A stretch of DNA of 64,000 nucleotides, taken from the NCBI RefSeq assembly GCF_014109725.1, contig NZ_CP058554.1:310001-374000 (forward strand), written 5' to 3'. Every line of letters begins with the position of its first letter. The stretch's first letter is position 1. The stretch is from Comamonas piscis (GTDB taxonomy: Bacteria > Pseudomonadota > Gammaproteobacteria > Burkholderiales > Burkholderiaceae_C). Both the position numbers and the translations under genes were made by a program. Shown in pieces: positions 8,212 to 18,709 of this stretch. The notes beneath the pieces are model-generated. The model was given only the letters and a program-made list of their open reading frames with translations. It was not told where the DNA came from and did not search any database.

Positions 8212-10111
8212 ATGCCCCGCGCCGCTGCAGCAGCCACTGCCACCAGCGCTTGCCGTAGCCGGCAATGCCCTGCGGGAACAGCAAGACCAGCAACAAAATC
8301 ACGGCGCCCAGGGTGGCGCGCCAGTAGTCGGTGTTGCGCGCCACCGCATCGTGCAGCCAGGTAAAGCTGAAGGCGCCCAGAATCGGGCCCACCAAGGTCT
8401 GCACGCCACCCAACAGCACCATGACCAGGCCATCGACCGACTTGGCCACCGACATAGTCTCCGGCGAAATACTGCCCTTGGAGAACGCGAACAGCGCGCC
8501 CGCCAGCCCGGCCACCGAGGCGGCCAGCACAAAGCCCATCCACTGCACCTTGGCCACCGCAATGCCAATGGCCTCGGCGCGCAGCGGTGCATCGCGGCTG
8601 GCGCGCAAGGCATAGCCCAAGGGGGCATACAGCACCCGCCACAGCGCCAGCACCCCGGCAGTAGCCAACAGCAAGGTCAGCAGGTAAAACCAGCGCTTGT
8701 CCTCCAGCCAGGCCACCGGCCAGACACCCGTCAGCCCATTGCTGCCGCCGGTGACCGAATCCCACTGGAAGGTGGTGGCCCAGATGATCTGCGCAAAGGC
8801 CAGGGTCAGCATCGAGAAATACACCCCCGTCAGCCGCACCGCAAACCAGCCCGTGAGTACGCCGCCCAAGGCCGCCAGCAGCGGCGCCAGCAACAGCGCC
8901 CACAGCATCGGCAGGCCGGCCGCGTTCAGCAGCAGCGCCGCGCCATAGGCGCCCAGGCCAAAAAAGGCCGCATGGCCAAAGGAATGCAAACCTGCCGGCC
9001 CCATCAAGAAATGCAGGCTGGTGGCAAACAGCGCGGCAATGACCAGGTCCACCATCAGCACCAGGGTATAAGACTGCGCATCCACCACCCAGGGCAGCGC
9101 CAGCAAGCCCAGCAGCACGGCCGCGCCAACAGCCTTGAGGGCGGTCGGCGGCGCACGCAAAGGTTGCTCGCGCAGGCCATGGCTGCGGCTGGCGGCCTGC
9201 GGCTTGCCCAGCAGGCCCCAGGGGCGCAGCACCAGCACCACGGCCATCACCAGAAAATCAGCAACCAGTGTGAGCTGCGGAAAAGCGATATCGATTCCCG
9301 CTATCTGCACCACCCCCAGCCAGATGCACAGCGCCTTGACGGTGGACACCAGCAGTGCCGCAACAAAGGCGCCAGTGAGCGATCCCATGCCGCCGACGAC
9401 CACAACGACAAAGGCCGAGCCGATAGTCTGCAGATCCAGCTCCAAGGTGGCGGGCTCGCGTGGCAGCTGCAGCGCGCCGCCCAGCCCGGCCAACGCAGCG
9501 CCCAGCGCAAATACCGCTGTGAACAACCAGGCCTGGCGCACGCCCAGCGCGCCGACCATTTCGCGATCCTGCGTGGCGGCGCGCACCAGCATGCCAAAGC
9601 GGCTGCGGTGCAGCAGCAGCCAGGTGGCGCCCAGCACCAGCGGGCCCACAGCGATCAAGAACAGGTCATAGGTCGGAAAGGCGCGGCCCAGAATATCGAC
9701 CGCACCGCCCAGCCCCGGCGCGCGCGGGCCCAGCAGCTCATCGGGCCCGCAAAGCCAGAGCACCGCATCCTTGATCACCAGCACCAGCGCAAAGGTGGCG
9801 AGCAGCTGAAACAGCTCCGGCGCCTTGTAGATGCGACGCAGCAGCAGCACCTCGACCAGGCCGCCCAGCAGCCCCACGGCGATGGCCGACAGCGGCAGCG
9901 ACAGCCAGAAACCCCAGCCGCCCCCCAGCGGCGCCATGGCCTCGGCCAGCGCATAGGCCGCATACAGGCCCACCATGTAGAAGGAGCCATGCGCAAAGTT
10001 GACGATGCGGCAGACGCCGAAAATCAGCGACAACCCCGCAGCCACCAGGAACAGCGACGAGGCGCCGGCCAGGCCGTTGAGCAGTTGCACCAGCAGACCG
10101 GAAAAACTCAT
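8210..10111 (-). CDS. Fused LivH-LivM branched-chain amino acid-type ABC permease
   Basis: A 633-residue membrane protein carrying both permease halves of a HAAT-type importer in one chain. Residues about 1-300 are LivH-like (GASSLFLVAAGLSLIFGVCR near the N-terminus, VVGGMGSLTGAFVAAL near the end of the half). Residues about 330-633 are LivM-like (GPAGLHSFGHAAFFGLGAY, TGGSNGLTGV, LLGGVQTLVGPILGAF). The start MSFSGLL was chosen over an upstream ATG at 10135 because LivH proteins begin this way. It lies downstream of the binding-protein gene on the same strand. No LivG or LivF ATPase gene follows; the operon ends at a terminator. Substrates of such systems range from amino acids to urea and aromatic acids. 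Confidence 0.9.
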   Translation of the reverse strand: MSFSGLLVQLLNGLAGASSLFLVAAGLSLIFGVCRIVNFAHGSFYMVGLYAAYALAEAMAPLGGGWGFWLSLPLSAIAVGLLGGLVEVLLLRRIYKAPELFQLLATFALVLVIKDAVLWLCGPDELLGPRAPGLGGAVDILGRAFPTYDLFLIAVGPLVLGATWLLLHRSRFGMLVRAATQDREMVGALGVRQAWLFTAVFALGAALAGLGGALQLPREPATLELDLQTIGSAFVVVVVGGMGSLTGAFVAALLVSTVKALCIWLGVVQIAGIDIAFPQLTLVADFLVMAVVLVLRPWGLLGKPQAASRSHGLREQPLRAPPTALKAVGAAVLLGLLALPWVVDAQSYTLVLMVDLVIAALFATSLHFLMGPAGLHSFGHAAFFGLGAYGAALLLNAAGLPMLWALLLAPLLAALGGVLTGWFAVRLTGVYFSMLTLAFAQIIWATTFQWDSVTGGSNGLTGVWPVAWLEDKRWFYLLTLLLATAGVLALWRVLYAPLGYALRASRDAPLRAEAIGIAVAKVQWMGFVLAASVAGLAGALFAFSKGSISPETMSVAKSVDGLVMVLLGGVQTLVGPILGAFSFTWLHDAVARNTDYWRATLGAVILLLVLLFPQGIAGYGKRWWQWLLQRRGA

Positions 10112-10222
10112 GCGGCATCCTGCGCTTGTGGCCATGCCTGGCCGTCATGCCGCCCCAGCCAGGCGGGCAGCGTTGCCCGCAGACTTGCGGTAAGTGCGGG
10201 GGCCAGGCAGCGTTCCATCACC

Positions 10223-11437
10223 TTATTGCGGGCGCATCTTGCGCACTTCTTCGTCGCTGGGCAGGTAGTCCTTGCCATCGCGGTAGACATAGTCCACCAG
10301 CTCGCCCTTGCCGCCCACGTTCTTGAGCTTGCCGACATAGGCGCCCATGGTGGACTGGTGGTCTTGCGCGCGCCAGGTGATGGGGCCAAAGGGCGAAACC
10401 ACCTGCAGGCCTTCAAAGGCCTTGATGAGCGCATCGGTATCGGTGCTGCCGGCCTTCTTGATGCCTTCGGCCAGCGACTTGATGCCGGCATAGCCGACGA
10501 CCGAGCCCTGGCGCGGATAGTCCTTGTACTTGGCCTGGTAAGCGTCAAAGAAGGCCTTGTGTTCGGGCGTCTTCAGGCTGTGTACCGGATAGCCGGTGAC
10601 GATCCAGCCATTGGGCGTTTCGGCCTTCAAGGTGTCGAGGTACTCGGGCTCGCCGCTCAGCACGCTGACGACGTTGCGGTCCTTGAACAGGCCGCGCGTA
10701 TTGCCTTCGCGCACAAACTTGGTCAGGTCGGTGGCAAACAGCACGTTGAAGATCGCATCGGGCTTGGCATCGGCCAGCGCCTGCACCACGCTGCCGGCAT
10801 CGACCTTGCCCAGCACGGTGGCCTGCTCGGTGACGAACTCCACATCGGGCTGGGCCGCCTTCATCTTGGCCTTGAAGGTGGCGACCGAGGACTGGCCGTA
10901 TTCGTAGTTGGGGTAGACCAGGGCCCAGCGCTTTTTCTTCAGCTTCAGCGCCTCTTCGACCAGCATCGACACCTGCATGTAGGTGGAGGGGCGCAGGCGG
11001 AAGGTGTAGGCATTGCCGTTGCTCCAGACCATCTTGTCCGTAAGCGGCTCGGTGGCCAGGTAGAAGAACTTGCGCTGCTTGGCAAAGTCGGTCAGCGCCA
11101 TGCCGGTGTTGGACAGAAAACCGCCGGCCAGCACATCGACCTTTTCACGCGCGATCAGCTCCTCGGCCACGCGCACGGTGTCGCCCGGATTGGCGTTGTC
11201 GTCGCGGGTGATCAGCTCCAGCTTCTTGCCGTTCACGCCGCCCGCGCGGTTGACCTCATCCACCGCCAATTCCATGCCGCGCTTGTAGGGCTCCAGAAAC
11301 GCGGGCTGGTTCTTGTAGCTGTTGATCTCACCGATCTTGATCACACCAGCCGCCTGGGCAGCCGAAGCCCCCAGGCCAGCGAGCAGCAAGGCGCTGGCAG
11401 TGCGGGACAACAAAGGGGTGCGGGCAGAAATACGCAT
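10223..11437 (-). CDS. LivK-type periplasmic substrate-binding protein
   Basis: A 404-residue periplasmic binding protein (type I fold, Peripla_BP_6/LivK family). A signal peptide of about 29 residues ends ASAAQA. The mature protein begins GVIKIGEINSY and contains GMELAVDEVNRAGGVNGKKLELI, the signature N-lobe segment, with later motifs DNANPGDTVRVAEELI and PNYEYGQSSVATFKAKM. It delivers its ligand to the fused permease encoded 111 bp downstream. The start has a GGAG site just upstream. The aromatic- and lysine-rich binding region is not close enough to any protein I know to name the ligand. Confidence 0.9.
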   Translation of the reverse strand: MRISARTPLLSRTASALLLAGLGASAAQAAGVIKIGEINSYKNQPAFLEPYKRGMELAVDEVNRAGGVNGKKLELITRDDNANPGDTVRVAEELIAREKVDVLAGGFLSNTGMALTDFAKQRKFFYLATEPLTDKMVWSNGNAYTFRLRPSTYMQVSMLVEEALKLKKKRWALVYPNYEYGQSSVATFKAKMKAAQPDVEFVTEQATVLGKVDAGSVVQALADAKPDAIFNVLFATDLTKFVREGNTRGLFKDRNVVSVLSGEPEYLDTLKAETPNGWIVTGYPVHSLKTPEHKAFFDAYQAKYKDYPRQGSVVGYAGIKSLAEGIKKAGSTDTDALIKAFEGLQVVSPFGPITWRAQDHQSTMGAYVGKLKNVGGKGELVDYVYRDGKDYLPSDEEVRKMRPQ

Positions 11438-11811
11438 GCAAAAGTCTCCAGGTGAGACCGGCCTCGCAGCGGAGGCAGGCGCTGATATTCAGGCCGCTAT
11501 TGTGACGGCTTCCGCGCGCTGGCCGCGTCCTGGGTGGCAAAGGTCCGCATGCATGCGGCGCAGGCCTCGGTTTTGACCGCATGGTGCGACAGGTTTTGCA
11601 GCCTGCTGCGCAGCGCCCAGGCACCCAACAGCGAGGGATGCTTCGCAACGCCAGGAAGTGAATGCTTGGCGTCCATCAGGTCCCCCGCACACCTGGCATA
11701 AGCGCTTGGTTATTGATTTAAAAACACAAATCATTGCTAAGTTATTTATTGCTATTAGCTATTGTTTAACTATCATCGATTCGGTTTTTCATCCACGGCC
11801 GGGTCACGCAT
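11438..11811. other. Intergenic region between the divergent binding-protein gene and vgrG
   Basis: About 370 bp without a credible gene. The half next to the transporter is GC-rich. From about 11700 to 11790 the DNA turns AT-rich, with repeated TTGCTA/GCTATT units, which probably contains the vgrG promoter and marks the left edge of the accessory island. Confidence 0.5.
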
Positions 11812-14148
11812 ATGGTTAACCGCACGTTTGTCGCGCACAGCCCCTTGGGCGAGCAGTTGCAGTTTCGCTCGCTGGAGGGCAGTGAGCAAATCTCCCGCTT
11901 GTTCGAGTACCGGGTTCGGCTGATCAGCGAATCCCAGGGCATCTCCGCCAAAAGCCTGCTGGGCAAGGACATGAGCATCGAGATCGATCTCACGACCGAG
12001 ATCCATGGCGGCGACACGCGCTTTCTCTCCGGACAAATCACCCAGTTCAGCTTCACTGGCAAAGATGGCGCGTTCTACGCCTATGAAGCGGTACTGCGCC
12101 CCTGGTTGTGGCACGCCACCCGGCGCACCGATTTCAAGATCTTTCAGTGCAAGACAGTCCCCGAGATCGTCCAGGAAGTGCTGGCACCCTATGGCTTTGT
12201 GATCGACCAAAAGCTCATTGGCGAGTACCGCAACTGGAAGTACCTGGTGCAGTACGGCGAGAGCGACTTCAACTTTGTCTCGCGCCTGTTGGAAATGGAA
12301 GGCGCCTATTTCTTCTTCGAGCACCACAACGGCAGCCATACCTTGGTGCTGGCCGATGACATTGGCAGCCACCGCCCCTTGCCCCAAGGCGCCAGCACGC
12401 ACCCCTACTACCCCAGCGACCGTGCCGCGCAGGTGCGCGACGAAGATTTCGTGGACAGCTGGGTCTTTGCCGAAGACATCGCATCAGGCCACTTTGCGGC
12501 CGACGATTACAACTTTGAGCGCCCCCGCGCCATTCTGGACACCCGGCAGCAACAGCCAGCAGGCCATAGCGAAGACAGCCGGGAGCGCTTTGACTGGCCC
12601 GGCGGCTACACCGATGTGACCGATGGCGAGAACTATGCCCGCGTGCGCATCGAGCAGCAGCAGGCCCAGCGGGAGATGGTGCAGGGCGATGGCAATGCCC
12701 GCAATATGGCGCCCGGCTACCTGTTTACTTTCAGCAAGTACCCGCGCAGCGACCAGAACAAGGAGTACCTGATCGAGTCGGCCTCCTACCGCTTTGCAGA
12801 GAACGTACACCGCAGCGACGGCGGAGGCGCAGACCATGGCGCCAGCTACCGCATCCGCTTTTCGGCCGTGCCCAAAAGCACCGCTTACCGCAGCCAGCGC
12901 AGCACCCCAAAACCCAGCACCACCGGCCCCCAAACCGCCGTGGTGACCGGGCCGCCCAACGAAGAGATCTACACCGACAGCTTTGGCCGCGTCAAAGTGC
13001 AGTTCCACTGGGACCGTTATGGCCAGAAAGACGAAAACTCCAGCTGCTGGATTCGCGTCTCCCAAACCTGGGCTGGCAGCAACTACGGCAGCATGCATAT
13101 CCCGCGCATCGGGCAAGAGGTGATCGTTGATTTTCTCAACGGCGACCCCGACTACCCCATCATCACCGGCCGCGTTTACAACGCCATGCAGATGCCGCCC
13201 TGGGACTTGCCGGCCAACAAGACGCAATCGGGCATCAAAACCCGATCCAGCAAGGGCAGCGCCCCCGGGGCTGGAGAAAAAGACGGGCCAGGCGATGCGA
13301 ATGCCATCCGCTTTGAAGACAAAAAAGGCCAGGAGCAGCTGTGGCTGCATGCACAAAAGGACCAGCTCACCGAGGTTGAGAACGATGAGGACAAATGGGT
13401 GGGCAATGACCGGCGCAAGGTCATCGACCGCGATGAGTTCAACACCATCCACCGTGACCGCACCGAGGTGGTGGACCGCAACGAGAAGATCAATGTGCAC
13501 GGCTGGCGCACCGAGGAGGTGGACCTGGATGAAACCCTGACCGTCCACCAAAACCGCCAACGCCGCGTCGATCTGAAGGAGGCGGTGGACATCGGCATCA
13601 GCCGTGACAAGACCGTGGGCCGCAACGAGACCGACAGCATCGGCAACAACTGGTCCATCAACGTGGGCTTGCTCAAAACGCAAACCATCGGCATGGCCTA
13701 TCTGCAAAACGTCGGCGCCCTCAAGATGATGAACATCGGCGTGAACTACATGCAGAACATCGGCATGTTCATGCAAACCCATGTGGGGATGAACCAAAGC
13801 CTGAGCGTGGGCGAGAACCAGAGCACCAAGGTGGGCAGCAAGCAGACCACCCAGGTGGGCGAGCAGTATTCGCTCACCGTTGGCGGCGGCGATGGTGGTG
13901 GTGGCTCGGGGGGTGGCGCTGAAGGCGCTTCTATGAACATCGTCAGCCCCGGCGGTGAAGGCAGCGGTGGTAGTGGTGGCGGCAAGGCCTCCAACATCCG
14001 CATGACGGGCCAGAACGTCACCGTCACCGCCGCCAACATCCGCCTAGAAGCCCAGCAAGAAATCATCTTCAGCTGCGGCGACAGCACCCTCAAGATCACG
14101 CCCGGCCGCATCGAGATCCTGTCGCCCGAAGACCGCCTGAACTGCTAA
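11812..14148 (+). CDS. vgrG: Type VI secretion spike protein VgrG (TssI)
   Basis: A 778-residue VgrG. It trimerises to form the puncturing tip of the type VI apparatus and carries effectors. The N-terminal gp27-like region spans about residues 1-380. The gp5 OB-fold follows with the diagnostic GRVKVQFHWDRYG and CWIRVSQTWAGSNYG segments (about 397-430) and FLNGDPDYPIITGRVYNA. A DUF2345-like/needle extension with repeating D-R-x-E and N-I-G-x units runs to about residue 690. A Gly/Ser linker then leads to a final beta-rich tail. The start follows no strong ribosome site. The PAAR-RHS gene begins 61 bp downstream and is its probable cargo. No tss structural genes are in the window, so this is an orphan vgrG island. 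Confidence 0.93.
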   Translation: MVNRTFVAHSPLGEQLQFRSLEGSEQISRLFEYRVRLISESQGISAKSLLGKDMSIEIDLTTEIHGGDTRFLSGQITQFSFTGKDGAFYAYEAVLRPWLWHATRRTDFKIFQCKTVPEIVQEVLAPYGFVIDQKLIGEYRNWKYLVQYGESDFNFVSRLLEMEGAYFFFEHHNGSHTLVLADDIGSHRPLPQGASTHPYYPSDRAAQVRDEDFVDSWVFAEDIASGHFAADDYNFERPRAILDTRQQQPAGHSEDSRERFDWPGGYTDVTDGENYARVRIEQQQAQREMVQGDGNARNMAPGYLFTFSKYPRSDQNKEYLIESASYRFAENVHRSDGGGADHGASYRIRFSAVPKSTAYRSQRSTPKPSTTGPQTAVVTGPPNEEIYTDSFGRVKVQFHWDRYGQKDENSSCWIRVSQTWAGSNYGSMHIPRIGQEVIVDFLNGDPDYPIITGRVYNAMQMPPWDLPANKTQSGIKTRSSKGSAPGAGEKDGPGDANAIRFEDKKGQEQLWLHAQKDQLTEVENDEDKWVGNDRRKVIDRDEFNTIHRDRTEVVDRNEKINVHGWRTEEVDLDETLTVHQNRQRRVDLKEAVDIGISRDKTVGRNETDSIGNNWSINVGLLKTQTIGMAYLQNVGALKMMNIGVNYMQNIGMFMQTHVGMNQSLSVGENQSTKVGSKQTTQVGEQYSLTVGGGDGGGGSGGGAEGASMNIVSPGGEGSGGSGGGKASNIRMTGQNVTVTAANIRLEAQQEIIFSCGDSTLKITPGRIEILSPEDRLNC

Positions 14149-14209
14149 TGCGTTCACAGCAGCCCTCATCTCGACATCGCTATCCACCCAACCCCAGGAG
14201 ACCCCTCTT

Positions 14210-17200
14210 ATGAGTGGCCAACCCGCCGCCCGCAAGGGCGATCGCGTCGCCAAAGGCAAGATCGCCCAAGGCTCACGCACCGTGCTTATCGGCAGCCAAG
14301 GCGGCATCGCCTGCTCTGAATGCCCCGGGGGCATCACCGTCAGCTCGCCGGTCAATCCGCAAATCGGCGCCAAGGTTCTGCTGGGCGAAGAAGACCTGGA
14401 CTTTGCACTCCCAGGCGCCCTGCCCGTCGTATGGCAACGCAGGTACAGCAGCTATGTGAACCCCAGCCATGGCGCCACCTGCGGGCTGATGGGCTACGGC
14501 TGGCATTTGTGGCTGGAGCTGAGCGTGGCGCTGCAAGAAGATGCCACCTTGCTGTTTGATGCCAATGGCCGGGTGATCACTTTTGACGAACCCCTGCCGC
14601 CTGGCGGCCAGCTTTACAGCGCTAGTGAGGGGTTGTGGCTGTTGCGCGGTGGTGGCGGCAGCAGCGAGGGTGGCGGTAGTGGCAAGGACGCAAGCACTGC
14701 CCCTTGGGCCAGCGATGCGCGCTGGCGCCATATCGCACCCGCGCTGGCACGCAGTGCGGACACCATCCTTGCCACTAGCGGCAATGGCGATACCCTTTGG
14801 CACTTGGGCATGGTGCCCACCCAAACAACGCAACCGGCCAAAGACAGCGCAGCAGACCGCTGGCGCCTGCTGGCGGTGACGGACCGCCTCGGGCGCAGCC
14901 AGCACTACCACTACAGCGACGGCAGCCAGCGCGACATGGATAACCGCCCCCTGCCGCTGGGCATGCTGGTGGGGCTGAACGATGGCGCAGGGCGCCGCTA
15001 CCGGCTGCAACACCAGCGCATCCACAGCGGCAAGAAAGCGCAAGAGCGCCATGCGCTTTGGGGGGCCGATGACGGCTTGCGCATGGTCAGGGTGGAACTG
15101 GTTGAAGACCCCATCGCGCCCTTGCGCGGCACCATCGTCCTCGCGCGCTACGGCTACAGCGAGGACGGCGACCTGCTGACCGTACACAACCGCGCCGAGG
15201 TGCTGGTGCGCAGCTTCCAGTGGGACCACCACCGCATCAGCGCCCACCGCATTGCCCAAGGCCCCTGGCACGGCTACCGCTACGAGAGCCAGGCGCCTGG
15301 CGCCCGCGTGATGGAGCACGGCAACCAAGAGGGCCTGCATTACCGCTTTGACTACCAGGCGCTGCCGGACAGCCCCCAAGGCCTGCCCCGCTCCAGCACC
15401 CGCGTCACCGACAGCCTGGGCCGTGTGGAGACCTACCAGTTTGAGGGCGAGCCGGGCTTGTCGCGCCTGGTGGCCCACGACAAGGCAGACGGCAGCCGCT
15501 GGCTGCAGGCCTACGATGCCTTTGGGCGCCTGACCTGCAGCACCGACCCATTGGCACGCAGCACCTACCTGCGCCGCGACGGCCAGGGCCGCGTCACCGG
15601 CATGCAACTGCCCGGTGGCAGCAGCACCCAGCAGCACTACGACGACGCTACCGGCCGGCTGCTGCACAGCAGCGATGCCGCCGGCGCCTGCACCCGCTAC
15701 CAGTACGACAGCTGGGGGCGGCTGACGCAAACCACCTGGGCCGATGGCAGCCATGAGCGCTACCACTACCCCAGCCCCACGGAGGCGCCGCTCATCGCCG
15801 ACAAGCCCTTGCGCATTGAAGATGCCCACGGCGCCACCAAGCACCTGGCCTGGGACGGGGCGGGCCAACTGCTGGCCTACACCGATTGCTCGGGCCACAC
15901 CAGCCGCTACAGCTACGACCGCTACGGCGCGCTGACAGAATCCACCAATGCCAGCGGAGGGCGCGAGCGCTACCAGCGCGATAGCCAGGGCCGCCTGGTG
16001 GCCACCGAGCGGGTGGGCCCCACGGTAGAGCGCTACCACTATGACGATGCCGGCCACCTGGTGCGCATGGAGCCCGCATGGGACGCCTCAAGCCGCCCAG
16101 GCCCTGGCCAGACGGACCTGACAGCGCAGCACATCCATCTGAGCTACGACCTCTGGGGCCGGCTGCTGCAACGCAGCCAGGGGGGCCGGAGCATCAGCCT
16201 GGAGTACGACAGCGCCGGGCGCCTGACCCGGCTGGTGAACGAGAACGGCGCCCAAAGCCGCTTTGCCTGGGACAGCCAAGACCGCCTGGTGCAGGAAGAA
16301 GGATTTGACCAGCGGCTGCAGCGCTACCACTGGGATGCCGCCGGCCAGCTGCTGACCAGCACCGATGGCCATGCCAAGTTCCAGCACACCACCAGCTATG
16401 CCTGGGACAGCAGCGGCCGGCTGAGCCAGCGCCACTTGCCCGCCAGCGCCCATGCCCCCGCGCAAACCCAGCACTACCAGTGGAACGCAGCCGGGCAACT
16501 GACCGAGGCCAGCGTGTGGCTGCATCCGGCTTCGCCTGCAGACCCGGCCCAAGTCTTGCCCGCTCAATTGCAAAGCCAGATCAGCCTGCAGCGCGATGCC
16601 CTGGGCCGCATCACTGGCGAAGTGCAAAAGCTCTACCGCACAGGCGGCAGTGACGCCGCTGCCCCCTCCACCACACCGGAGTTTGAGCACCGCATCAGCC
16701 ATGGGCTGGACGCCCTGGGCAACCGCCTGCACAGCGATCTGCAAGGGCTGGGCTCCATCGCCTGGCAGCTGTATGGCGCAGGCCACGTACATGGGCTGCA
16801 GCACAACGGCAACACCCTGGTCGATATAGAGCGCGACGCGCAGCACCGAGAAACCCGGCGCAGCCTGGGCAGCCCCGGCCAAACCCAGGGCCAAGCGGAC
16901 AAGCAGGCAGGCAGCCCAAGCCCCCTTCAGGTCCTGCGCAAATGGGACGACCTGGGCCGCGTCTTCTCCACCGCCACCCAAGGCCTGCAGTTGCCCACCG
17001 CAGCCGCAGCAGGCCCCGCCTCCCCGCTCCTGGCTTTGCAGCTGGTCGGCCAAATCGCCAACCGGCACTACCGCTACGATGCGCTGGGCCAGATCACCAC
17101 CATCTAGCAAGGCGTGGGCGAGCAGCCCAGCCAGGTGCTGCGCTATGCCTACGATGCCGCAGGCCGCCTGCGCGGAGCTGCAGAAGGGCTGCGCCCCACC

Positions 17201-18709
17201 AGCGTTCAGGAGTGGCGCACAGACCCCGCTGGCAACCGCCTGCCCGGCCCCACCCCCACGGCGGCCAACCCCGGCAGCGAAGCCCAGCAATGGGCCGCCC
17301 AGGTACACGCCCACTGGCGAGAAGAAAACTTCAACCTCCTGGGCCTGGGCCACCTGGCCGCCTACCAGCGCGGCCCCCTCAAACAATGGGACGACAACCG
17401 CATCGGCTACAGCAGCGACTGCGTATGGCGCTATGACGAATTCGGCAGGCGCATCGAGCAGCTGCAATCGCTGGCCCCCAACGCGCAAGGCCAGCCCCAG
17501 CGCAGCCGCCAAGAACTGCGCTACGACGGCGACCACCAACTGCTCGAAGTCCACTGCACTTACAGCAACGGCCGGCCCGAGCAGCACCTGCGTTACACCT
17601 ACGACGCGCTGGGCCGCCGCCTGTGCAAAAAGAGCAGCACCGCCGCAGGCGAGCACACCAGCTACTACGGCTGGGACGGCGAGCGGCTCATCCACACCGA
17701 GCACCTGCGCCCCGGCGCCGATGGCCAGCCTTGCCGGCACATAGAACACACCATCTACGAAAGCGGCAGCTTTACCCCGCTGGTGCGGCTGAGCACCACC
17801 ACCCAACTCAGCGAGCACCAGCAGCCCCCGCTGCTGCTGCGTGCGCTGCAAGCGGGCATGACCCATGCGGACAGCAGCGCTGAGAACGACGACAGCAACA
17901 CCCAAGCGCTGGCGATGATGCAATCCATACTCAGCGCCATGCCCGCCAGCATGCAAGCGCTGGCCGAGCAGAACATGCAGCAAGCGCTGCACAGCAGCAC
18001 CGCCATGCCAGCTTCATCCGCCTTTATGGGCGAGACAGCCCAACGTGGCGCCCAGCTGCTGCAAGGCATGCGCGAGCAGCTGCAGTTAGAGCAACAGCAG
18101 GCCCATGCCCGCATCGCCACCCATTACTACCACTGCGACCTCCTGGGCACTCCGCTGGCCTTGACGGACAGCAATGGCCAGATCGTCTGGGCGGCCAGTC
18201 TGGACCCTTGGGGGAATTTGCTTGATGAGTACGACCCGCATGGGATTGGGCAGCCGATTCGTTTACCTGGGCAGATCCATGACCGGGAGACGGGGCTGTA
18301 TTACAACCGGCATCGGTATTACGACCCGAAGGTTGGGGGGTATATCACGCAGGATCCGATTGGATTGGAGGGGGGAGAAAATTTGTTTGCCTATGTGGGC
18401 GGTAATCCGATGTCTTTTATCGATCCTCATGGATTACGACCAAATCGCCCTCAGTGGTGGAATGATGCATGGAAACCCAAAACGCCTCCTGGTCACTGTG
18501 CGACTGCCGAGTGCGCAGCAGGCATCACGCCTGCTCCAAGCGAAAACCGAAGTCAGGAAGAAATTGACAAGGGGCAATGCATACTAGTTTGTCAGATATC
18601 TCTTTTAGTGCCCGTTGCAGCATGCAATGCTGCTGTTCAAGGAGGTAAATTGGGCGTCCTCATAGGAACAGGAGTCAAAGGAGGAATATGCAATTCAATA
18701 TGTCATTGA
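14210..18709 (+). pseudogene. PAAR-RHS polymorphic toxin gene interrupted by one in-frame amber codon
   Basis: The reading frame runs 14210-18709 (about 1,499 residues) but is cut by a single TAG at 17105-17107; 965 codons precede it and 533 follow in the same frame with no other stop. The N-terminus (PAARKGDRVAKGKIAQGS) is a PAAR-like tip without transmembrane helices, followed by SSPVNPQIGAKVLLGEEDLD. A long YD-repeat shell follows (many Y-D-x-x-G-R-L units). The core ends with RYYDPKVGGYITQDPIGL, NLFAYVGGNP and DPHGL, the conserved C-terminal cap where RHS proteins self-cleave. The last 90 residues are the variable toxin tip. It lies directly behind vgrG, so it is a probable type VI effector. 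The amber codon could be a true nonsense mutation, phase-variable or suppressed, or a sequencing error. Confidence 0.88.
18437..18706 (+). other. RHS variable C-terminal tip: 90-residue cysteine-rich hydrophobic toxin candidate
   Basis: This is the sequence after DPHGL. It starts RPNRPQWWNDAWKPKTPPGH and has seven cysteines at tip positions 21, 26, 48, 52, 63, 85 and 89, several in C-x3-C or C-x4-C spacing. The second half is hydrophobic and glycine-rich (QCILVCQISLLVPVAAC, then KLGVLIGTGV), which would suit a membrane-active or disulfide-knotted toxin rather than a nuclease. No known toxin family was recognised. Its base composition is lower in GC than the RHS shell, as expected for an exchanged tip. 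Confidence 0.6.

Noticed and set aside
8105..11455. Plus-strand open frame of 1,116 codons
   Set aside because: It is the shadow of the minus-strand livHM and binding-protein genes. The translation is Gln/His/Arg-rich with no domain, as expected opposite GC-rich genes.
17114..18709. Independent gene starting at the GTG after the amber codon
   Set aside because: No ribosome site before the GTG, and the frame is the direct continuation of the RHS gene with shared YD repeats; treated as one broken gene.
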